Origin: Candidatus Ancillula trichonymphae ImTpAt
GTDB taxonomy: Bacteria; Actinomycetota; Actinomycetes; Actinomycetales; Bifidobacteriaceae
Assembly: GCA_000485475.1 (NCBI GenBank)
Contig: AXYY01000055.1
Location: 1-14,639 of the forward strand
DNA length: 14,639 bases
Direction: 5' to 3'
The notes under the pieces were generated by a model. That model was not told where the DNA came from, did not search any database, and saw only the letters and a list, made by a program, of their open reading frames with translations. The position numbers and the translations under genes are program-made. Shown piece by piece: positions 1-9,258 of the stretch (positions are counted from its first letter, which is position 1; every line of letters begins with the position of its first letter).

Positions 1-1184
1 TGAGAGAGTTGTTAGCATCAGCATATACCATTCGAATACACCAACTTATCTCCTCGAATACGCATATATCTTAGGCATGTACCCATCTCGCGCAAGGATT
101 GATCCTAGAATTGGGAAGCCATTGCAGTATTTGCAGCTAGAAGTAGAATTATTCCAGTTACCAGCGAAGCGACACAAATACAAAACATGGTGTTGTTGTG
201 ATGAAAAATAGCATTTGCGAGTTGTTCAATAACTGGAAGTTGCAGATAATCATCCGGAAGTGGCGAACCATCGGTACTCAACAGCTGTTTAAGAGGATCC
301 ACAGCGTATTTAACGCCAGTTTTTTCTGCAAGAAATAGAATATCGAGCAACATCGTGCATGAAATAGTGCCCAAAATCGCTAGAGTGATTGCCGCGTTCC
401 TGGACTTGGGCTTCTCGAAGCTAGGTACTCTGTTCGAAATTGCTTCAATACTAGTCAGTGCGGTAGTTCCCGATCCGAAAGCGCGTGGTAGTAATATAAA
501 ACCGCAAATGACGCAATATTACTGACGAACTTCTCGTGGTTGTTGATAATATAACTTCCAGAATCTGCTTGTGGCAGTGATCCGGTGAAGAATTGGAAAA
601 GCCCCATGAAAATGGTTAAGGCAATTGCAACTATGAACAAGTACACAGGAATTGCGAAGAATGAGCCAGACTACTCCTTAATTCCATGCATGTTGATAAC
701 TGCAATTAGTAGTATATATAACACCAACCGCCATAGTAGTTTCGTACCCGTGAAGACTAGAAATCATCGAGACAATGTACTGAGTTCCTGATAAAATTGA
801 AACTGCAACAGTCATAATGTGGTCAACGAAGAGTGCGTCGCCGATGAGTATTCCGCAGTCGCACCCCAAGTTTTTACTAACGACTTCATAATCTCCACTA
901 CCTGAAGGATATTCATGTACATTTTGACGGTAGCAGAATATGACAACTGCCATAATCACCGCGATGCAGATACCAATCTGGAGCGAGTACTGAAGACCTG
1001 CGACTCCAGCAATTGAGAGCGTGAGGAGTACTTCATTTGGTGCATATGCAACCGAAGAGAGTACATCAGCCACAAAAACTGGTAGTGCAACGCGTTTTTT
1101 GAGAGTTGCCTCACCAAGACTATTACTGGTCAGCGGCGCTCCAATAAAAATCCTCTTCAGGAGTTTGGGCACGCCCTTGTCCAT
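1..1184 (-). pseudogene. Broken APC-family amino acid permease, C-terminus outside the window
   Basis: This was a multi-spanning inner-membrane permease of the amino acid-polyamine-organocation superfamily. The largest piece (1184 to 678) has the family N-terminus: LPVFVADVLSSVAYAPNE, a YRQNVHEYPSGSGDYE loop and a VDHIMTVAVS helix. Homology then continues in other frames. Around 677-710 one frame reads INMHGIKE, a TAG stop, then SGSFFAIPVYLF, so there is both a frameshift and an in-frame stop. Around 455-646 helix and loop sequence continues. At about 361-480 a further frame reads ALTSIEAISN and the KPKSRNAA loop. 105-374 carries TGVKYAVDPLKQLL. Past a frameshift near 105, bases 60-120 read GFPILGSILARDGY. 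Another shift near 35 precedes the window edge. The start is the ATG at 1184 with GAGGA six bases upstream. The family assignment is secure from these loops; the substrate is unknown. At least six lesions exclude a working transporter. Confidence 0.88.
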
Positions 1185-1196
1185 AACAGGTCCTCA

Positions 1197-1225
1197 GTTG
1201 TATCACAGGCGCGTGACAATGTCAA
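1197..1225 (-). promoter_or_regulatory. Sigma70-type promoter of the dead APC permease
   Basis: On the minus strand TTGACA (1225-1220) is separated by exactly 17 bases from TACAAC (1202-1197). A TG dinucleotide sits one base upstream of the -10, giving an extended -10. The permease ATG follows about 13 bases further. The match is good although the gene it served is broken, so it may still fire. Confidence 0.55.
1214..1224. promoter_or_regulatory. Small inverted repeat between divergent promoters (possible operator)
   Basis: TGACA-A-TGTCA is a perfect 5-bp inverted repeat with a single-base centre. It covers five of the six bases of the minus-strand -35 element. Two more TGACA copies occur at 1246-1250 and 1263-1267. 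A regulator site is possible, but the repeat is short and partly explained by -35 consensus sequence, so this is weak. Confidence 0.2.
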
Positions 1226-1261
1226 ATTTAACTAGAATTTGCTCTTGACAAGTCGTAAAGC

Positions 1262-1291
1262 TTGACAAAACTGTAAGTTGTATGTTATAAT
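1262..1291 (+). promoter_or_regulatory. Consensus sigma70-type promoter of the aquaporin pseudogene
   Basis: TTGACA (1262-1267) and TATAAT (1286-1291) are both perfect hexamers, 18 bases apart. A second perfect TTGACA lies exactly 17 bases upstream at 1245-1250. GGAG at 1311-1314 precedes the ATG at 1322, with another AAGGAGA at 1299-1305. The promoter looks fully functional even though the gene downstream is broken. Confidence 0.7.
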
Positions 1292-1321
1292 GCTGCGCAA
1301 GGAGAAAATAGGAGTAAAAAT

Positions 1322-2165
1322 ATGACAGTTATTGATAATGGTGGTATCCGAGCTTTTCAGGACAGTTTAGGCGCAAGTTGCGTCAGCAGCACAAAAAGTA
1401 CTAGGTATTTGTTTGAAACGCTCGGTTCGTTCGTATTCTCGTTGCTTTCAATACTGGTTACTTCGTTGACCATTGCGTTCTTCGGCATGCAGGTTGCAGT
1501 TATTGTAGTTCCTATTACAACTGCACTTTCGTTCTACAGCGTGATGCATGCATTCGGGCGGTTTTGTTAATCCACTACTTACATTACTGTATGCAACTCG
1601 TAGAATTCTTGCGCCGCCAGAAGCACTTGCTCTAATAGCCTTTGAATTCCTTGATGCATTTTTGGCTGGAGCAGTTGTATATTATGTTCTACTGCCGAGC
1701 AATCCTTCATTCTCCAAGTCAAGGTGGTTCGATTTGGCAATGCCTGGATTTAGCAGTTCGTTCCCAGTTTCTAAGGCCTTCATTCATCAGGACTTGAATT
1801 TTCTACTGCGGCAGTAGTTTTGTGCTACATGCACTATTTTCTTCTTGTTGTGATACTCTCAACAGTTGTTTTAAAAATGAGGAACTAAATTTGAACTTCT
1901 ACCTTTTACAGTCTTCACAGGGATCGCACTAGTTCCTTCCATACTACTTTCAGACTCCTCATTAAATCCTGCGCGTGATATTGCAACTGCTGTTTTGGCT
2001 CGTTCATGAATGGAAATGCCAGTCTCTTGCACACGTTGAGGGAATTGTCCTTCGTACTGTTTACATTTCGCTTGCTGCACTAATATAGTCGTTGGTATAG
2101 TTTGGGCAGTAGAATTGCCAATTCTAGCAGATTCGGAAAACTTCAGGAAAATGCAGCGCTCATAA
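1322..2165 (+). pseudogene. Broken aquaporin / MIP-family channel
   Basis: This was a membrane channel of the major intrinsic protein family (water, glycerol or other small solutes). The first half begins at 1322 with hydrophobic helices, then continues in another frame from 1548 with HSGGFVNPLLTL, the first NPA-type half-helix (here NPL). A further shift near 1785 leads to helix sequence ending at TAA 1886-1888. About 1893-2008 then reads SLNPARDIATAVLAR, the second NPA box with its following arginine. The last helix-like piece (IVVGIVWAVELPIL) ends at TAA 2163-2165. The first lesion is a tandem 4-base duplication at 1544-1553; removing one copy joins VM to HSGG in frame. The two NPA boxes in the right order make the family call firm. 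NPL instead of NPA suggests a non-classical aquaporin, but substrate cannot be told. At least three frameshifts and several stops exclude function. Confidence 0.8.
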
Positions 2166-2510
2166 ATGCACAAGAACTCAACGGGTGCTGATAACAGCGG
2201 CGTTTTCAATGCTGAGGTTGAAGCCGAACAGCAAGAGTACAATTCAACGGCTAGTAAGGGAGCGTCAGCGTCCTCTTCGTACGGAGATTCGCATGGTATA
2301 GTTCATATGGACAATCCACTTCATTTTCAACTGGAACAACGCAGAATCTAGAAGAAGGAAAATAACTGCAAGATTTGCGAACTGGTGACCAAAAGTGGAC
2401 AATTTAGGTTGATGTCTTTAGCGTTGCCCTACGTTGCGCTTTTTGAGTATACATTCAAGAGCAAACTGTGGTACAATGCACGCGTGGGGGTTGTCAAACT
2501 GGGCGAATCG
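2166..2510 (+). other. Non-coding or decayed spacer between aquaporin and malQ pseudogenes
   Basis: A short open frame (2166-2351, 61 codons) is Ser/Ala/Glu/Asn-rich, hydrophilic and without recognisable motif. It could be the decayed cytoplasmic tail of the aquaporin or chance. After it no frame is open for long. TGG followed by TACAAT (-10 at 2472-2477) resembles an extended -10 promoter for malQ, but I see no matching -35. Nothing else is supported here. Confidence 0.35.
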
Positions 2511-4610
2511 GTGATAAAAAGTGATTCAATATATCGACGCCGCTGATGAGGTTGGCGCACGAGTACGGTGTAGCGAGCGGCATCGTACATCGGTTCTGAT
2601 AACAGTCTCCGGAAGATTAATGACTTAGTTCTTAAACAAATACTGAAGATTATGGGCGTTCAAGCCGACATCGACGAACAGATAACCGTGCAGTTGACCG
2701 AAATTACCAGAAAAAGGTGGACTACTCCATTTAAGAAAACTATCACAGAAATTGAAGGCTATGGAAGTGAAGTTGATGTATACTCAAAGAGTTCGTTAGT
2801 TGGCGATGGGATTTTGCATTATACTTGAGGATGGCAGTGAGCGCGGGATTGTGGAACTTTTGTGAGTCGCTTGAAGAAAAAGTGTTTGATGGGGTGCGAT
2901 ATGAGCATCGGTTGCTTGCTTTGCCCAAAGATTTACCAGTTGGTTACCATAACATCTGCATTCGACAACTTGAGCACTCGTCGCACTTGATTGTGACTCC
3001 GGAAGTCGCACCGACTCCACCGAAGCAGATGTACGGGTTTATGACGCAGTTCTACTCACAGCGATCGCACAACTCATGGGGAATTGGAGACTTCGAGGAT
3101 CTGCGGGTGCTCACAAAAGATACACACGCACAAACTGGTGCCGATTTTCTGCTGATCAATCCCACGCACGCAGACTTTCCGGTTCTGCCACAAACTCCAA
3201 GTCCGTATCTGCCAGTGGCAGTTTCTAAATCCACTGTACATTCGTCCGGAGTCGATATTTTTGAGTACACGTTGCTACCCAAAACTGATCGCGAAAACAT
3301 TGATGACTTGGCCCGGATGGCGCGCGCACCCAACAACAGTCACTCATCAATTGAGTGCAATACTGTGTGGTCACTCAAAAAGGAGGCACTTCGCATAATC
3401 TTCAAGCAGAGCGTAAACACAGTTGAAAGACAAGAAGAGTTCGAAAAGTTCAAGAATGCTTCAGTAAAATCACTAACACTATTTGCGGTTTGGTGCGTCT
3501 GCTGTGATAAATTCGGAACTTTTGGCACGTGGCGGGACATGCATGTGTCGGACTCGTTGATTAGCGAAACTGCACTTGCACACAGCAACGACGTTGAGTT
3601 TTACCGCTGGCTGCAGTGGATTGCGCACGAACAACTGGAGTATGCACATCTGGAGATGAAAAAATCAGGTGCCTCGATTGGTCTTGTTGCTGATTTGGCA
3701 GTTAGAGTACATCCAAATGGTGTGGATACCTGGAGTGAACGGAGTGCATTTGGTGCGGGTGCAAGTGTTGGCGCTCCCCCAGATGTTTACAATCAGCAGG
3801 GGCAGGATTGGTCACAGCCACCGTTTTCACCCCAGATGCTTAAGGAGACTGGTTATGCGGTATTTAGAAGAAACTTGGTGCGTTCACTTTTTAAAACTGC
3901 TGGTGCAATCCGCATCGATCATATACTTGGGTTGTTCAGACTCTGGTGGATTCCACACGGGAACGGTGCTGGAGATGGCGGATATGTCTACTACAATCGC
4001 GAGGCGCTGATTGGTATTTTGTGCCTGGAAGCCGCACGCTCAGGTGGAATCGTTATCGGAGAAGACTTGGGGATTATTCCTAGTGGCGTATTTGAATACT
4101 TGAAATCTAGGGAGATTCTGGGCACATCAATACTCTTCTTTGAACGAGACAAGTACAAAAAACCTAGACCTGTTGAAACTCTACGCAAATACTGCTTTGC
4201 AACTGTGACGACGCATGATTTACCGCCAACTCTAGGGTATCTGCGTCAAAAACACGTTCAACTGCGAAATGCACTAGGGTTGTTAACAGTAAAATATCTA
4301 GTTAGTGCGGGATTTCTGGACAAGACAAATGTCGATGACGAATTGGAGATTTCTATTGCACTACAACGGTCACTGTTTTCTAGTCCAAGCTTGATGATTG
4401 TGTTCTCGTTTGCGGATTTCGTTGGAGAATCGAGGGTGCAGAACTAACCTGGAATTTTTTAGAGGAGTACCCAAATTGGCGTGTGCCACACTGGAAGACA
4501 TTAACGGAAGATTAGTGTTTAATGAAGATATTTTTAGTAATGCTGTGTTTCAAAAGTTTGTGCGCAGTATTGAGAAAATTGATGAATACAGGAGGAAAAA
4601 TGGCAAGTGA
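2511..4610 (+). pseudogene. malQ: Broken 4-alpha-glucanotransferase (amylomaltase, GH77)
   Basis: MalQ transfers alpha-1,4-glucan segments between maltodextrins in the cytoplasm. The central open frame (2825-4447) holds the GH77 core: SWGIGDFEDL, RIDHILGLFR with the nucleophile Asp (3917-3919), IGEDLG with the acid/base Glu (4061-4063), and TTHDLPPT with the third Asp (4217-4219). The N-terminal part is scattered over frames: a plausible GTG at 2511, PLMRLAHEYGVASG at about 2540-2590, LKQILKIMGVQAD at about 2630-2680, then ILEDGSERG at about 2819-2845. The breaks include an extra AT in ATATAT near 2530 and slips in T4 runs near 2814 and 2860. At the C-terminus FADFVGESRVQN meets TAA (4445-4447) where the family has Gln, then frameshifts lead to EEYPNWRVPH and a tail ending at TGA 4608-4610. 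Family identity is very secure. A truncated protein from the core alone is conceivable but lacks both ends. Confidence 0.88.
4590..4595 (+). promoter_or_regulatory. Ribosome binding site that fixes the pepN start
   Basis: A perfect AGGAGG ends four bases before the ATG at 4600. The frame is open further upstream to 4522, but those codons lie inside the malQ tail and have no ribosome site, so the start is placed at 4600. Confidence 0.85.
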
Positions 4611-7281
4611 TAATTTAACACAAAGGGAAGCACAAATGCGAGTATCTCTGGTCTCAAATGTGCACTATAAAGTTGAAGTAGACATTACGGACGCTGTAAA
4701 ACGGCAGAACAATGGCGAGTTGATAGCGACTTTCTTATCTTCGACAACTATTAACTTCGACTACGCACTAGACGCGCAGAATCTTGACTCCATGCAACTC
4801 AAGCACGGAACTTTTCTGGATTTGAAGGCAGAAGAAGTGCTAGAGATTAGAATAAACAACGAGCTGTATAGTCCATCACTTTTTGAGGACCACCGCATAA
4901 AACTGCCAAGAACCGCACTGCATGAGAAGAATGAGGTTGTGGTCAAAGCGCTCTGCCAGTACATGAATACAGGTGAAGGTTTGCACCGCTTCGAGGCCAA
5001 AGATGAAGAGCAGGTATACTTGTACACGCAGTTCGAGGTTGCTGATGCGCGCCGAGTCTTCGCAGTTTTTGAGCAACCTGATATAAAGGCGCAGTTCGAT
5101 TTTACAGTTGCTGCACCAAACAACTGGATTGTCACTTCAACTCAAAATCCAATCAGCACAAAAGTTAAACAGCTAGAAAGTGCGAAAACTGGTGAAGTCA
5201 AAAACTACACGCTCTGGAAGTTCGAGACGACCCCAGTAATGTCATCGTACTTGACCTCAATTGTTGCAGGGCCGTTTAGGACTTGGGAAACCACGCATGA
5301 AGTCGACGGACATGAAGTTAAAATGCGGATTTTGGCGCGGCAGTCTCTAGCAGAATTCGTTGATCATGACTACATTTTCGACATCACCAAAAAGGGCTTC
5401 GATTTTTACGAAAAGTTGTTTAATCTACCGTTTCCGTATGATAAGTATGACCAAATTTTTATGCCAGAATTTAATGCGGGCGCGATGGAAAATATAGGAA
5501 ATGTAACTTATCGAGAAGATTATATTTTTAATGTAGTTGTTATGGATTCAATGAAAGAGCGCAGAGTTGTTACAATTCTACACGAGTTGGCTCATATGTG
5601 GTTCGGTAATTTGGTGACTATGAAGTGGTGGAACGATTTGTGGTTGAACGAGTCATTTGCAGAATATGTTTCAATTTACGCCACTAGCCAGATTAGTGAA
5701 TACAAAAATGTACGAGTCACATTCAACATTTCCGAAAAAGCTTGGGGAATGGTGCAAGATCAGCTCAGTTCAACTCATCCAGTTGTTGCAGATATTAAGG
5801 ACTTGAATGATGTACTTGTCAATTTTGACGGAATCACCTACGCAAAAGGTGCGGCAGTCCTCGAGGTGCTCACGAACTTCGTTGGTTATGAGCAGTTTTT
5901 TGCAGGAGTTGGTAAGTATCTGCACAAGTTTTCCTACAAGAATGCGACACTTGACGATTTGTTAATTGCACTTGAAGAATCCAGCGGTAAAAATCTCAAG
6001 ACCTGGTCAAAATATTGGCTGGAAACTGCTGGGTTGAACACTTTGCATGCGGATTTTGATAACTACGCGCTTACACAAACTGCAACAGAAGAACATCCAG
6101 TACTTCGCCCGCACAACGTCAAGATAGGGCTCTACAGGTTTGATGAATCCTCCAGTTCCAGTGAACCTGTGACATCTGCTAGCACGATTACGGCAACTGG
6201 AACTCTTAATCTACGAGGTGCTAAGTTGGTACGCTTTGACCAATACTCGTTCGATGTGCCTGCGCAGGCGTCGATTTCACTTGAAGTTATGCGTGCGGCT
6301 GATCCACACGATTTGGCACTAGTCAATGATGAAGGTGCAACATTTGCAAAAGTGCGCCTTGATGAACGGTCGTTGAAAACTGCGTTGAAGTACGCGCACA
6401 AAATTGAGGATCCGCTGGCTCGCTGTTTGGTGCTTGATCAAGTGTGGAATGCGGCTCGTGATGGATTACTGCCAACTGAAGACTACATAGACATGGCGTT
6501 TAAGGTCATTGCATCAGAATCAGAATCGATTATTCGCGACAAGTGCCTCAAGAACCTGATTGTTGCAGTTTTTCAGTATATTCCGCGAACTCAGTATGAC
6601 CAGATTTTGACAAGTGTTGCATCAAATCTTTGGAGTCTTAGTAAAGATGCAACTGCTGGAAGCGATGCGCAATACCAATTCTTGCTCTATTTTACGAAGT
6701 TCGCGACAACTGGAGACCACATTTCAATCTTGCAGAATTTACTTTCTGGTTCATTTCAGCTAAAAGATTTTGAACTAGACAAGAAAATTAAATGGGAACT
6801 ACGCACCGCGTTAGCGAGACTTGGCGTTCTTGACAAGCACGCACTAGTACCCCTGCAAAAGGACGGCAAAAGTGAACATGCGAAACTCGGTGCGCTAACT
6901 GCACTAGCAGCGATTTCAACTCCTGAAAACAAACGAGCAGTATTTGAAGAAGTGTGTTCTGACTTCTCCTCTTTTTCAAACTCTGAAGTTACTGCGTGCG
7001 CAACTGGAGTTGCAGATGTCACCAACAGCTCACTTCTGGAGTCGTTTGTGCATGAATATTTTGCAAGCATAAACAGGATCTGGAACACAAAGGACTTCGC
7101 CATTGCCGAGGACATAATAGTGGGTTTCTACCCTGCGCGATTGGCTTCACTTGACCTTGCACAACTTGGTGAAAAGTGGCTTGAAGAAAACGACCGTCAA
7201 AGTAATGCACTAAAACGGTTGGTAAAAGAAAATCTTGACATGACCAAACGGGCCCTGAAAGCGCAAAAAGCATCAAAATAG
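4600..7281 (+). CDS. pepN: Aminopeptidase N (M1 family zinc metallopeptidase)
   Basis: PepN removes N-terminal residues from peptides in the cytoplasm and recycles amino acids. The 893-residue product has the M1 layout: an N-terminal beta domain (about 1-230), then the thermolysin-like catalytic domain with substrate-binding GAMEN at 294-298, zinc motif HELAH at 328-332 (catalytic Glu329), third zinc ligand Glu351 in WLNESFAEY, and Tyr414 at the position of the transition-state tyrosine. After about 480 comes a long helical C-terminal domain of ERAP1_C type. Length is normal for actinobacterial PepN, and all catalytic residues are present. The start lies inside the degraded malQ tail and overlaps its stop by 11 bases, so the two genes were once coupled. 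No separate promoter is obvious, so transcription may come through malQ. holA follows after 7 bases. Confidence 0.96.
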   Translation: MASDNLTQREAQMRVSLVSNVHYKVEVDITDAVKRQNNGELIATFLSSTTINFDYALDAQNLDSMQLKHGTFLDLKAEEVLEIRINNELYSPSLFEDHRIKLPRTALHEKNEVVVKALCQYMNTGEGLHRFEAKDEEQVYLYTQFEVADARRVFAVFEQPDIKAQFDFTVAAPNNWIVTSTQNPISTKVKQLESAKTGEVKNYTLWKFETTPVMSSYLTSIVAGPFRTWETTHEVDGHEVKMRILARQSLAEFVDHDYIFDITKKGFDFYEKLFNLPFPYDKYDQIFMPEFNAGAMENIGNVTYREDYIFNVVVMDSMKERRVVTILHELAHMWFGNLVTMKWWNDLWLNESFAEYVSIYATSQISEYKNVRVTFNISEKAWGMVQDQLSSTHPVVADIKDLNDVLVNFDGITYAKGAAVLEVLTNFVGYEQFFAGVGKYLHKFSYKNATLDDLLIALEESSGKNLKTWSKYWLETAGLNTLHADFDNYALTQTATEEHPVLRPHNVKIGLYRFDESSSSSEPVTSASTITATGTLNLRGAKLVRFDQYSFDVPAQASISLEVMRAADPHDLALVNDEGATFAKVRLDERSLKTALKYAHKIEDPLARCLVLDQVWNAARDGLLPTEDYIDMAFKVIASESESIIRDKCLKNLIVAVFQYIPRTQYDQILTSVASNLWSLSKDATAGSDAQYQFLLYFTKFATTGDHISILQNLLSGSFQLKDFELDKKIKWELRTALARLGVLDKHALVPLQKDGKSEHAKLGALTALAAISTPENKRAVFEEVCSDFSSFSNSEVTACATGVADVTNSSLLESFVHEYFASINRIWNTKDFAIAEDIIVGFYPARLASLDLAQLGEKWLEENDRQSNALKRLVKENLDMTKRALKAQKASK

Positions 7282-7288
7282 GCTGAAG

Positions 7289-8260
7289 ATGATTACACTA
7301 ATTCAAGGATCTGAAGAGTTCTTCATCAAACGAGGACTTCAAAGTGTTATGGAAAAAGCGAGGCAGAAGTATAAAAATGCGGACATAATTACACTAGAAG
7401 CAAATGTCTACGCAAAAGGCGATGTCCAGACGGCGCTTGCACCATCTCTACTGTCTAGTAGTGCTATTGTCGTGGTTGAGAATGCCGAAAACTGCACAGA
7501 TGCGCTAATTGAAGATGTTGTTGAAATCGTAGGCTCAGTCCAAAAAGGTCAAGCACTTCCAGGTGCACTAGTTATTCTGCACTCTGGGACCGTGCGCGGT
7601 AAGAAAATGATAACTGCACTTAAATCTGCGGTAAGTTCGAGGTTCGTGGAGCTCATTGAGGCGAAACCGCTCAAGCGCGATGACGAAAAGATGTCATTTG
7701 TTGGTGCGGAATTTCGAAAACTGAACAAGTCGATACAAAACGACGCCGCAAATGCACTTGTCCTCGCAGTGGGCGATGACTCGGCTGAACTTGCAGGTTA
7801 CATTCACCAGATCGCCGATGACATGCCGGAGGGGAACACAACTGTAACCAAAAAGGTTGTAGATTTCTACTTCGGCGGAGTTAATCAGGTCAACATTTTC
7901 GACATCGTTAATGCGGCTGTTGAGGGCAATTTAACGCGCGCGCTCACACTCTTCAAGCTCGGCACCTCCAATGGACTCGCACTAAATGCAATTGTATTAG
8001 CGATGGCGTCCAAACTGCGGCAACTGGGGAAAGTCGCACGAATGAACAGCAGAAGTCTTACTGCGGGTGAAGTTGGGCTCACGCCTTGGCAAGTTCGAGA
8101 TGCGCAGAATCACTTAAAGCGTTTCGATTCTAGTCTACTTGCCGCATCCTTCGAGGCGCTCGCACATGCAAATGTTGCCTGTATCGGACAAGATGCAGAT
8201 GGCGGGTACTTAGCAGTTGAAAAGGCGATAATCACAGTTGCAGGTAGGGCACATGATTAG
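7289..8260 (+). CDS. holA: DNA polymerase III subunit delta
   Basis: HolA is the delta subunit of the clamp loader; it opens the beta sliding clamp so it can be placed on primed DNA. The 323-residue protein has normal family length. The N-terminal part (ITLIQGSEEFFIKRGL) matches the DNA_pol3_delta start. A degenerate AAA+ domain without Walker A follows, as expected for delta. The C-terminal collar-like helical region includes NIFDIVNAAVEGN at about 208-220 and LTPWQVRDAQNHLKRF at about 266-281. The ATG lies 7 bases after the pepN stop with only a weak GAAG ribosome site, so it is probably translated in an operon with pepN. Its end overlaps the start of the dead xth gene by 8 bases. No lesion is visible, as expected for an essential gene. 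Confidence 0.93.
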   Translation: MITLIQGSEEFFIKRGLQSVMEKARQKYKNADIITLEANVYAKGDVQTALAPSLLSSSAIVVVENAENCTDALIEDVVEIVGSVQKGQALPGALVILHSGTVRGKKMITALKSAVSSRFVELIEAKPLKRDDEKMSFVGAEFRKLNKSIQNDAANALVLAVGDDSAELAGYIHQIADDMPEGNTTVTKKVVDFYFGGVNQVNIFDIVNAAVEGNLTRALTLFKLGTSNGLALNAIVLAMASKLRQLGKVARMNSRSLTAGEVGLTPWQVRDAQNHLKRFDSSLLAASFEALAHANVACIGQDADGGYLAVEKAIITVAGRAHD

Positions 8261-9258
8261 AGTTGCAACGGTCAACTTGGCAGGTATGCGCAGTGCACTG
8301 CTCACTGGAAGAGCATCAAAAATTGGTTATGGTGCAAGTAGTTGGTTCAAAAAACAGCAGTTCGATGTGGTTGCATTTCAAGAAGCACGCATACTCCCCT
8401 CTGATGCAAAGTATTCAAAATGCCTGGAAATGCTCGGGCTTTCAGAACGCGATGTGTATTTATTACCAGACGCGCACAAAAAAGGTCATGCGGGCGTTGC
8501 GCTTTACTCGAACCCTCAAGCGTGCAGGATTCGCAATGTTCAGGAGCAGTTTGAACAAGATCCAGACGGCGAAGAGTATTGCTCTTTTCTAGCAGATGGC
8601 TCGAGGCTGCTAAGGTTGAAGGGTGTGCGTTCACAGCAATTTTAGCGTACTTCCACCATGTGGATTCTCCAACACTTCGCTTGTCCAGTGGAGAACTAAT
8701 CAATAGATCACAGTTGCCGAGCACTCAATGGATGCGAAACACAAATTCATGAGCAAATCAACTGCTAAAATGCGTGAGTTGATCAATTCTGGTAGACAAA
8801 AGTGCTACTCTTAGGTGATGTAAATATTGCGCACGAAGAACTTGACCTCAAGAACTGGTCTGGAAATAAAACTAAGGTAGGATTTCTCTCCCGAAAAGCG
8901 TGCATGGCTAGACCTGTGGTTTTCTAGTCCTGATGATGACACTAGTGCGATATAGTTATAATAACTACAAGAAAAATGAGGTCATAAACTACGCACCGCC
9001 TAGAACTGAACCAGTTCAAGCGAGGTGGAGTTTGGACTAGTCGACATCTGCCGCAGAATACGGAAAGATGAGCCTGTTTACTCCTGGTGGTCGAACCGTG
9101 GACACGCATTTGACAACGATTCTGGTTGGAGAATTGACTACCAAATTGCAACACCTGAACTTGCCGCACGCGCACAAAATGCATAATAAGTACACAAACA
9201 GGCTGCATATGACAAGAGGTGGTCTGATCATGCGCCTGTAGTTGTGAAATTCGCCTGA
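8253..9258 (+). pseudogene. xth: Broken exodeoxyribonuclease III / AP endonuclease
   Basis: This gene encoded an ExoIII-family enzyme that cuts DNA at abasic sites in base-excision repair. The first 131 codons are open (MIRVATVNLAGMRSAL, then VVAFQEAR with the metal-binding Glu). Homology then hops frames: GCAFTAILAYFHHVDSPT (about 8620-8675), STAKMRELINSGR (about 8760-8800), VLLLGDVNIAHEELDLKNW with the catalytic Asp-x-Asn (about 8800-8860), PEKRAWLDLWF (about 8892-8925), YSWWSNRGHAFDNDSGWRID (about 9078-9140), and finally DKRWSDHAPVVV with the catalytic Asp-His, ending at TGA 9256-9258. At least six frameshifts, several in runs such as AAAA or CTCTCCC, plus stops, make it dead. Because almost every family motif can still be read, decay is recent. 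Its start overlaps the end of holA, so it was once translationally coupled. Confidence 0.93.

Noticed and set aside
2825..4447. Treating this long open frame as a complete malQ gene
   Set aside because: Family N-terminal sequence continues upstream in other frames and family C-terminal sequence continues past the TAA, so it is the middle of a broken gene.
4522..4599. Upstream in-frame start for pepN
   Set aside because: These 26 codons lie inside the malQ tail, have no ribosome site and do not resemble PepN; AGGAGG at 4590-4595 points to the ATG at 4600.
8347..8724. Minus-strand open frame opposite xth
   Set aside because: It shows no family resemblance and is a mirror of the xth reading frame, whose protein is clearly recognisable.
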